NCBI GenBank assembly: GCA_027475525.1
Contig: JAMWFC010000092.1
Location: 496,001 to 560,000 of the forward strand
Source: Macrolepiota albuminosa
Lineage: Eukaryota; Basidiomycota; Agaricomycetes; Agaricales; Agaricaceae
DNA: 64,000 nt
Direction: 5' to 3'
Shown here: positions 55,319 to 64,000 of the stretch, piece by piece
Layout: each line of letters begins with the position of its first letter
Position numbering within the stretch: position 1 is the first letter of the stretch
The notes under the pieces: generated by a model
Told to the model about the DNA's origin: nothing
Database searches by the model: none
Seen by the model: only the letters and a program-made list of their open reading frames with translations
Translations under genes and position numbers: made by a program

Positions 55319-55833
55319 CATAAATAAACATGGAATCTTGGACGGTACGAAATTGCTGCAAAGTATGGAAGATTGTCTATTATGTGTAATGATCGACTGG
55401 AGAAACTGATATATACTACCAATGATGCTTTGACTCTGGGCATTCATAATAATACAATCTCGCATCTGGACACGAAATATATAGTGATATATTGCAAGAC
55501 AGTTCAGGTTCCTACTCCACTGACGGGCACGCCTTGACTACTGTCACGAGATCATTCTAGGTTGCTACACAGTCACCTCTGTCTTAACTCATGCCCCTGA
55601 GTGGACACCCGGAGCCATGGGTTACGAGAGAGTATGGAGATAAGATAAAAAGGTCTTACCATGATATTTGATCTGATCCATGTATCAGGGAAATTTCCGA
55701 CAGATGAGGTCTCTATTTTATTGAGTAATAAATCATGATAAGCTTCTTTTTCCTGTTGTTTTTGTATAAGCTCTGCTGTCCAAAGTAGATTCATAGACAT
55801 TGGGTGAAGTGTTCAAGCAAAGTAAAGGTCACA
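55319..55833. other. Gene-free interval
   Basis: About 500 bp downstream of the transporter with no supported gene. Confidence 0.5.
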
Positions 55834-56274
55834 TCATCCTGACACAATATTGGTAAACTGAATGTATATTTGAGATCTGTAATTGTAGCCAGTGCTGGGC
55901 ATTTTGGGAGCAGGCCAGAAGTTGATCTTTGATGCTTCTGGCATCTTGTGAGAGCTTGTATCGAAGGTAATTGAACTGTCAAAGAGCTTCAAGTTCCATG
56001 AGTACATGAGTCCCGCGCACACCGGCAGTTGCTCGTTATTCAAGTGGTCTTTAGTCCTATGGATGGCCTCACATTGATAATTCAGGTCATTCGGGATCGC
56101 GTGAAAATATTTGGCGCCGAGGAATTCGAAATAACATTTCTGAGAATTTGGATCAGAAAGTGTCTTCGGATTTGATGCCGCCCATAACACAGACGGAAGC
56201 GGTAATGACATCGTGTCGCTGCATCCGAATTTAATATGCCCACAACGTATGGGCTCTCCAGGAAACACGTCCAT
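55834..56274 (-). CDS. Hypothetical protein, 146 aa
   Basis: An ATG-started minus-strand frame without introns. The product has scattered aromatic and cysteine residues and no domain I recognise. It lies head to head with the MYND-finger gene (starts 128 bp apart) and could share its promoter region. A chance ORF is possible, since no homologue or splice signal supports it. Confidence 0.3.
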   Translation of the reverse strand: MDVFPGEPIRCGHIKFGCSDTMSLPLPSVLWAASNPKTLSDPNSQKCYFEFLGAKYFHAIPNDLNYQCEAIHRTKDHLNNEQLPVCAGLMYSWNLKLFDSSITFDTSSHKMPEASKINFWPAPKMPSTGYNYRSQIYIQFTNIVSG

Positions 56275-56401
56275 AGACGAAGTTTTCCGGCCCGGATACT
56301 ACGGTACACGGTCCGGTTGTGACAAACGATAATCTTTATCATGGGGCCGCCAGTACTTGCAGATTGCTACTCCTGAGGCCTGAGGCCTGAATCCCTGGTT
56401 T

Positions 56402-58715
56402 ATGAAGCAATCTGTCCAGTTCGACATGGACATACCTGATCATGAAGTTCTATCACTTAGATACCCAGCCGGAAGCGCTCCAGATAGTCGAAAGACAATA
56501 CCTTGGGACGAAATGAGTATTGAAGTGAAGGTGAGAAATTCGTCTATTCGCTGAGTGTCTTTCTACTCATTCGCATTGATTTCAGATGCTCGTGCAAAGA
56601 GCTTCGAGCGGTTCTCTTGAGGGGCTCCAAGTCCTTGTTGCCTGGATGGAGCTTAACAAACTAACAGCTCGCCAAGATCGCCTGGTGCCCATTCTATATC
56701 ATCATCTGGAAAAGGACCCACCCTGCAGCTTTGACAACCAATCTGCAATTCTGAAGGCGAGGTTTGCATCAGCATCTTTAGAAGGTGTTGTGCAGAGTTT
56801 TTTGTGGCAGTTATCGTCGACCGCGATTTCCACTTCCCGAACTCTTCAGCACTTTACCCGGTTCTGGGACAGCATCTGGAAGTGGATTAATGCCCTATAT
56901 TTGTGCATCTACTCGAAAGGCCTATTCCACGACCTTGATACACCAATAAACAATGGGACGGATGAATATCGGACGGTGATCGCCATCCGACATCTCATTA
57001 CTATCTTAACTCATGAACAATTTGGGTTATGGCCTAGGTTACTGGAAACGCCGGGTTTCGTACCTCTTCTGGCCGATGTCTGGGCTAGACTATCGGAGAC
57101 CGGTTCAGGATCTGCCTATGCCTCGTCAACCTGGCACAGTATCAGTGCCTCCTTCTTTCTCGTTATTACAGAACACCGTCGCACTGCGATTATTGTGGAT
57201 GCACTCAATGGGGATGTCTCAAGACTGGCAACTTTGATACTCAGGAATCTCCGCGCCGTGATTTTTGATGTGGAACTTAGGGATGAATATTTGCAACTTG
57301 CTTTGCCTTTTATCTCTTTCATATCATCTAGTTCTTTCTATGTACCGAGATTGGGCACTGCACTTCTTGCCCAACACAGCATGATGGAAGTCATGCGCAC
57401 ACTCGCACTCCACGTAAGCAGGCCTCATACCAAAGCTGAAATGCAAGATCCTATGCATGGGTATCATGTCAGATCGTGCATCCGGTTGTGCCTCATGTAT
57501 ATCCAAGCAGCTTCCAAGGTCACGGACGGTTACACCTGGCTTACTCAGGCTGTTCGATCACAAGTCATACAATCAATATTGAAAGCTGCTGCTCTTCCGC
57601 AGCCACCGACCGACCTTTCAGGTCTAACGGCTACAGAGATACGCCGTGTTTCCAAGTCCTCCCCTGCTAAGCTGGAAAACGAACTTATCACTGCCACGCA
57701 ATTTCTCTTAATGTTTCTCATATACCGTTCATACACAAGGGAACTGGACAGAGTGATGGAAGATCCGGTAATACCACTCTTGGAATCCCGAGTCCCCAAA
57801 GACGGGAAATTTTGGCCATCTTGGGTACGCTTTAAAGATGACATTCATAGTAGGGTCGCAGTCAAGGCTGCTTTTGATAAGATGGGCAAATATAACTTGC
57901 CATGCTCAGCTCTCAATGTATGTCTGACGTCGTGGTCCATCATAGAATTAGAGAACCCTAATTGATTAACTATTAGTGCAAGAATTACGAAACTAGGGAA
58001 TACTTCAAACTGTGTGGCGCGTGCCAAACCACTCCCTACTGTTCCAGGGCCTGTCAAACCAAAGATTGGAAGTTCGGAAGCCACAAACCATATTGCTATA
58101 AACTTCGCAAGGACCGAGAAGGTGAATGGTTCCTTTTGCTTACCAGAGCGTTGACATAACTCATCAACCGATTTAGAGGGAGGATCGATGCCCATCTCTG
58201 AGCACGATCGTCAATTTATTCAGTTTAGCGCTGACTACCACGTCCAACGTTATGCTGCCCAAATCTCCCGGTCACAAGATAAGCTTTTCCATGAAACTGG
58301 ATCGGAAGACCTTGTTGTCTATGTCGAATATAGCAACCCAACCGTTATATTTTTCGTGGATATTCCAGAGGCATTTCCCGAATTTGTTCAACGTCCAATT
58401 TTAGCCCAAAGACACTTGCTCAAGGATACAGGATTTCCTGAGATTTATTTTGCCATTAGCGTTCCATTTGGCAAATCGCGTCAGATCTTCATCCTCGGCT
58501 CGGACATGGCAGATTCTCCTAATTTATGGATCAGAAAGGTCCTGGAACATGCTCGCGCCAACTACGATGAGGAGCAGGAGGATATCTGGAAAGAGATGTG
58601 TATTTTTCGCGCAAATCGTCTTTCAGCGCCAGAGCCGCCTCTCGAAGGATTCCCACAAGTGACCATAAGGGTTTTCAATTGTCGATTTGATGATCCTAGT
58701 ATGCCTCATGTTTGA
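56402..58715 (+). CDS. MYND zinc-finger protein
   Basis: Four exons (56402-56530, 56586-57917, 57977-58121, 58177-58715) give 714 aa. A long helical, HEAT-like N-terminal region of about 480 residues (for example TVIAIRHLITILTHEQ and LATLILRNLRAVIF) precedes a MYND finger coded mostly by exon 3, with ligands in the CSALNC pair, CGAC, YCSRAC, and the closing H-x3-C of GSHKPYC. The C-terminal part is a mixed alpha/beta region ending in MPHV. This arrangement is widespread in Agaricomycete genomes, usually as uncharacterised proteins; the MYND finger is a protein-interaction module. The exon phases agree throughout. Confidence 0.85.
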
Positions 58716-58990
58716 TCGATGTCTATATCAGACTGGCGAACAGGGTCACAACTGATGAGCGACGCATATGCCTTGACTCTTTTTTTTTTCCACAAAACTA
58801 TACCGACTTATCTTGCAAGTATGTACCCTTGCATAGACCATAACTAGCTAGAACCGGTTCTGCTGGTCTCAGATCCTGATTCTGTTTGGTTACCAGATAC
58901 CTCAGGAATCTTGAACGGGTTTATACTTAAGTCAACTAAAAGTGCAAAAGTAAAGTCTGCACTGATCAACATCTTTATCAGTCTGAATAT

Positions 58991-61181
58991 CTAGCAAATC
59001 TCCTTCTGCGACTTCAATTCACGCGCCGCTTCATGGCGTTCTCGATCAGCGTCGATGAACTTCTGTGGCCGCTCAACCTGCGTTGCTTCCTTGTTTCCAT
59101 ACACGAATATTTTCGAAGTGTTATCATGATAGAATTTGTCGATATCTTCAAGATGTCTGTTCGCGGTTTCAGGATAGACTAACCAGACCAACTTGTTGAA
59201 ATCGGGGATCAGTAAACATAATTTGGGAGTTAAAAGTGGTAGGGCGTACAGGAATGAATATAGCGTTAAAGGACATCCAGATGAGGTAGAATCTCCAACC
59301 GAGATTTGCAATTCCGATGGGAGTTATCTGAACAACCATGTAGTTTGCAATCCTGTTGGCCACAGGGATGTCAACTCCACGCTGGTGAAAGGGAAGTAAC
59401 ATCATACCAATTTGAGGCCGTTCCCAAAGCAGCTCCTTTGGTACGCATCGACAAGCTGTTGATCTCAGTGGGGTATAACCAAGGGATACCCTTGAAACAG
59501 TAAGCAAGTTTACCTAGAATACAAGTCAAAAGGTGAAGCGCTCACCTGCCAGCAGATGCCAAAGAAAACGTAATATAAGAAGAAAAATGCCGTCGCTCCC
59601 GCTCCGAACCTCCTTCCATGTATAGGATCATCATTTTGCGAGAGAAGTCCTGCTATGAATGCATAACAAAGGAATTGTCCGGCGGCACCCCACATCATCA
59701 TCTTTCGCCGTCCTGCTTTCTCGATCAAGATGAGGCCACCGAACGAGAAAACGAGATAGGAGACAGAGTTACAAGCGGCTAGAAGACGTGAGAGGTTGTT
59801 GGAGAGGCCTACGGAATTTTGGAGTACTAGAGGCAGGCTAGATCACATGAATTAAAATTTGGTGATAATAGAAACGAGATCAGCCGTACTAGTAACTGGT
59901 AACATTGATTCCAGCAAGTTGCTGCATCCATTGCGTTCCTACAGGAACAGTTCAGATTTTGAATATCCTACCGTTCTTTGAAAGAAAACACACCTGCTCC
60001 AAGGACCAATCTTTGTATCATTCCATTGTTTCTGGCCTTACCACGGAGTATATTTGACCAGCTTGGTGCCGCGTCCTTTTCCGCTCTAACAGCAGCCAAG
60101 ATCTCCTCAGCTTGATCTACGATAACGTCATCTCTGGCAGTCGTTCCGTTACCCTCCAGCGCTGCGAGTACTTGCAAGCCTTCCTCGTGATGACCATGGG
60201 CCAGAAGCCATCGAGGACTTTCTGGGAGCCAGGGAGCGGTCGAGAGGAGGATAAATGAAAATACGAGCTGGAAGGCGATAGGGAATCGCCAGGTAATGCT
60301 TCCATTGAGAAAACTGAAGCCATATGTCATCCAGTTGCTTATTGAAAAACCGCCAATATTCGTGCTGAGTCGCGTCGATCTGGTCAATGGGTCGTCGCAA
60401 AGCGGATGGGTTGAATACACGTACATCATAGAGAGAACGATCAGTTTGCCCCGCATTGACGATTTTGAGGTTTCGCTTTGCCAGACTGGTGCAGTTGCCG
60501 TATTAACCCTAGTCATGTAAAAAATTTCAGCTAGAAACAACCTTCATATTGACGATACTTGCCCATTTCCAATTCCTGAAGTGATTTGTCAGTTAGAGAT
60601 AAATGTCGTCGAGATGAAGACTGACCTGTGATCAAGCGAGCCACGATCATTTGTGGGACCGAATATGCGCAAGTCTGGATAATTGACCCAATGGACATCA
60701 CAATCACGCCGATAATAAACGCCTTCTTTCTGCCTGTCTTCTCTCCTACATTAGCGTCAGAGTAGCCACAGGATGCAGAAACGATGAAAAGTACCGAAGA
60801 GCAGAGCAGACATGGCGCCGAAGAAGCTACAATGAGACAATGAACATGTATTGAGATAGGTATTGTCGTGAACTTGACCTACCAACCAATGTCGTATAAC
60901 GAAACGATTGTTCCTTGAAGATTCGGGTCCGGATTGCCCATGGTATCCAGGAAATCCGGAGTGACAATGATCCCACCAAATACGCCTTGGTCGTACCCTG
61001 AGAATTTGAGATCAACGCCAATAGCTCAAATTTACTCATGAACTTACTTACCAAACAGCGTCATCGCAGTCGTACAAGCAACCGTGATCCAGAGATTGAG
61101 TCGTGTCCCAGTCATCCCGAAATAGGGACGACGCTTCGATTCCATCGCGTTGTTACCAGCACTGGTTGACTCGGTACCCAT
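58991..61181 (-). CDS. MFS sugar transporter (sugar porter family)
   Basis: A multi-exon gene encoding a 12-TM plasma-membrane hexose or disaccharide transporter. The start (MGTESTSAGNNAMESKRR) leads to TM1 with LFGYDQGVFGGI, the classic sugar porter opening. Further signatures are the GRKK loop, the exon with TATAPVWQSETS, PESPRWLLAHGH between TM6 and TM7, a second-half loop EKAGRRKMM, and PWLYPTEINSLSMRTKGAAL followed by YFFYPET at TM12. The charged C-terminal tail ends in SQKEIC. Introns of about 50 nt, such as the one after ALGTASNW (gtatga...caacag), fall between TM segments. Specificity cannot be read from sequence. Confidence 0.9.
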
Positions 61182-61865
61182 GTTATTGTGCAAGAAGAGG
61201 TAAGTTTAGGGGCGATGCAGCACTGATAAAGCTCCAGGGGGCAGAAATGGCTGACAGGATTCTTGTAATCGTCGTAGTCAGCCACAAGCATTGCATGGGA
61301 GGAACCTCAAGGGAGGCAGTCATTTCTGAAGAGTTAATCAGGTCACTGGCTTCCAGAAGTGCACAGTACCGTGTTGCGAGGAGTCTGTGTAAGGATATGG
61401 GTAACCGGCACGTAAATGTCTGGTAACCTTTTTGCACATTGTTCTCTTACATAATCTGGCGCAACCGTGACAAACGCGTGGCGTACTGTAAGGAGTGTTT
61501 GGCAGGTGTCGGTCTCGCGAAAGAACTGGCACGAGTGCTAGATTGCGAAAAGCTGTTCTAGTCTAGTACAATGAGAGCTTTATATACCAAGTCCTACCAG
61601 CACGAACTTCAATCACTTCAACGAAAACTAGTTCAAGGAATGCACGCTTGAAAAACCACATGACACCCTTTACTATAAAATCATCCTATGACCTGACCAA
61701 TGACTGAATCCACTCCAGGCCGTTATTTACCGCGAGAAGAACCGGGCTCCTCAGAAGGGCTGGTTTTCCCGTCCCATGCCTGGTTTAGATTTTTTACGCC
61801 GCCTTACGGCTACTATCTATTACAGGGAGGGCAGTGGTGGGTAGTTCAAATTACTTCTACTACTT
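61182..61865. other. Promoter-side interval of the sugar transporter
   Basis: No gene is supported; this should include the transporter promoter. A short plus ORF at 61,700-61,888 has no features. Confidence 0.4.
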
Positions 61866-62019
61866 CGCGTCGCGCTAGAGTGAGATAGTAAATTCTCGAG
61901 GAAATTCCCTCAAGAGGCGTACAGACTCAGCTTACCTAGAGGCGCGTCGCGCTAGAGTGAGATAGTAAATTCTCGAGGAAATTCCCTCAAGAGGCGTACA
62001 GACTCAGCTTACCTAGAGG
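61866..62019. repeat. 77-bp tandem duplication (assembly join)
   Basis: 61866-61942 is repeated at 61943-62019, at the border between the transporter region and the AT-rich end of the window. Confidence 0.9.
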
Positions 62020-62546
62020 AGGTGGCTCGAGAGGAAGACTCTCGCCTCTCTAGGTTTCCGCCACGTGAGCACCTCGACGCTTCAGATTCCTTCATTGGCA
62101 ACGTAAAAACTTTCTTTTAACTTAACAAATTCAAATCTAAATGCGTATCGAGTGCCTTCCGGGAGAATCAACCTTTTTGGAGTTGGAACGTAGAACAAAA
62201 TGCGGATTAGTAATGAAAGCATTGATAGATTGAATACTCTTACGAAAGCGGATTCTATATTTTATGCTTCATTAAACATGAAGATAAAAAACATAAACAG
62301 GTATCATTAATTACTATTTGCCGGAGGCCTGGTGTAACGTTTTGCGTAAAATGGAATACATTGAAATTTCACTCGACGAACCAGTCGGACTACCCTGTCC
62401 CATTAGAACAAACATAGTTACTATACTGTGACCCGTTACGCAGAGTGGAAGAGGCCTCTGGTACCGCCAGCATTCCATAGCGGGAACCCCAAACCGCTAC
62501 ACCTGGTTCCACCGATACACACACAAAAATTCAAAGACAACTGAAA

Positions 62547-62632
62547 TGAGTCGACCCAGGCTCGAACTGAGGACCTCCTGTGTTCCATATCACATGTGAG
62601 ACAGGTGCGATGACCAACTACGCCATCGACCC
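62547..62632 (-). tRNA. tRNA-Val (CAC), intron-containing
   Basis: The acceptor arm GGGTCGA/TCGACTC pairs with one G-T, the D stem is GCG/CGC, the anticodon stem CCTGT/ACAGG, and the T arm CTCAG-TTCGAGC-CTGGG. The anticodon CAC lies in CTCACA and is followed by a 12-nt intron after position 37. A T5 run about 16 nt downstream fits a Pol III terminator. It lies in repeat-like DNA, so a tRNA-derived SINE head is an alternative. Confidence 0.8.
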
Positions 62633-64000
62633 ATGATGAAGTATCGGCAAGGCACCAATCAGAGTCGATGTAGCAAGAAGAAGACCCCCGACAAAAAGTT
62701 TGTGAATAGTGCAAGGTAACTGGTTGCAATTAAGGTTTTTGTGTCTTCTTCTTCAGCAAACTTCATAGTATTTTAGTATTAATTGAAGCACTATGTCATA
62801 GTCTTCCAAGAAACTAATGGATTGTTGCAATGTCCACAGTTGAAGCCAAATATATCACTTCCTTAAATGCAACATACAAAGCTATCTGGCTATAAACTTT
62901 ATTATTTGATTTTAAGTCATAGCTACTATTATTCACTCAGACAGTACTGAAAGTATTGCACTATCAAATAATCTGGTCTCATGCTCCTGCACTAAGTACA
63001 TTATTACTTCATTCATGATCATGTTGCCTATGTAGATGTCAAATTACAATGTGTCTATGAAAGACATGAGAGCTGACATGTTATCTTAAGAGGCCTTGAG
63101 CAAGTGCCAAAGTGAACTTAGTGTAGTTGATTCTTAGTCTTTGTTGAGTGGGACCTCATTGACAGTCTTATATTATGGTATCCTGTGTGCCCTAGCACTT
63201 ACAGCAAGGCATATGAGCTTGGATATGCTAAGCTTCTAAGTTAATCAATGCAATATTTATTAAACACTAACATCTTCACCCTTTATTACCATATACTATT
63301 CAGAGTTCACTATAACTCTTGGTGCTTTTTCTTTTTCCACTGTTATTGGACTTTGCTGCATCTCCACTACACTTAAGCATGTCCTCTGGGACCTGCCCAG
63401 AACTTCTCATCACTTAGTGTGCTCAATGCATTTTCTGGCTCAGTAGCCATGCTCTGGTCTGCTCCTTAGCAACTTTTGAGCATCATCAACAGTCATGTTT
63501 GGGCACTCATTGGGTAGAAGTCTTTTTAGAGTCAGTTGTTGTGCTTGAAATGTGGTGTGTGGAGTCACATATTCCATCAAGCCAGCTACTAATACATCTG
63601 GGACTTGCTGCCAAGTTTGTTTGGCCTGAAAGATTGGGACATGCTAGACAGTCTTGACACAGGTGGATTGTAATGTGAGTGAAATAGAATGAGTGAGTGT
63701 TCAATGGAGGGCTTTTGTGAAAAACATGTAATTGAATATATATAGCATGCTCTGTGGCCAGAGGCACCTGTTCATATTATCATTTATACATATGTATACT
63801 CAGTCAACATCTTTCAACTTGTTAACACCAAATACATTATACCTATCAAAGCTTGCATTATACTATGTTGTATCATACTCACCACAGGGGAAGAGAGGAA
63901 GAAATAAAAAGGAAAGGTTTCTTGTTTTTTGCTGCATGCTTATTAGTCTGCATGGCTTACAGTACTTTCTTGTATGGCTACATAGTCAAGCAGCTCTGTG
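62633..64000. other. AT-rich repeat-like DNA at the window end
   Basis: No intact gene. A minus-strand frame around 63,440-63,650 encodes a broken helical stretch (QTWQQVPDVLVAGLMEY, then LTLKRLLPNECPNM) interrupted by stops, which reads like a decayed transposon protein. Composition resembles the island at 34,377-36,500. Confidence 0.4.

Noticed and set aside
1..64000. CRISPR arrays, bacterial operons or ribosome-binding sites
   Set aside because: The window is eukaryotic; the only regular repeats are LTRs, split repeats and 77-bp joins.

Overview
The window reads as nuclear DNA of a mushroom-forming basidiomycete (Agaricomycetes, probably Agaricales; inferred from protein families and splice structure, not from a database match). 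Genes are split by many GT-AG introns of about 50-60 nt, and a PRIB-type zinc-cluster regulator, an F-box/LRR protein and Ngaro and Ty3 retroelements typical of mushrooms are present.

1-19,511 is one nested transposon block. The outer element (102-19,511, minus strand, about 5.4 kb without its insert) is an Ngaro/PAT-type tyrosine-recombinase retrotransposon. It has split direct repeats A1 (19,313-19,511), B1 (437-557), A2 (238-436) and B2 (102-222), a Gag-like ORF, a broken RT-RNase H and a tyrosine recombinase. Its RT is interrupted by a 14-kb Ty3 element (2,877-16,891, minus strand) with 1,043-bp LTRs, a GCGG target duplication, gag-protease and pol. Between pol and its 3' LTR this element carries three spliced genes on the opposite strand: a 702-aa protein with a Zn2Cys6-like cysteine cluster, and two smaller proteins that share a short N-terminal motif. 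The hexamer TAGCGC/GCGCTA is scattered through the whole Ty3 element far above chance. The accessory genes plus the motif look like a possible self-recognition or anti-silencing system.

19,512-61,181 holds host genes: DPH2, an F-box protein, a GH43 glycosidase, TOM70, tRNA-Asp, two tandem mitochondrial-carrier-like paralogues separated by a transposon-rich island, DPH3, a coiled-coil protein, the PRIB-like regulator, a SulP-STAS-cNMP vacuolar-type transporter, a MYND-finger protein and an MFS sugar transporter. DPH2 and DPH3 act in the same diphthamide pathway. A complete miniature LTR element (TRIM, 33,889-34,371, TSD ACTTA) and a possible Fanzor/TnpB-like C-terminal remnant (about 22,870-23,170) lie between the genes. 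62,000-64,000 is AT-rich repeat-like DNA with a tRNA-Val gene.

Elevn tandem duplications of exactly 77 bp occur in the window. Removing those in the Ty3 element restores an uninterrupted pol frame (1,236 codons) and an intact 702-aa antisense gene, so they are almost certainly assembly joins (k = 77) and not biology. Any gene model crossing one must be corrected first.
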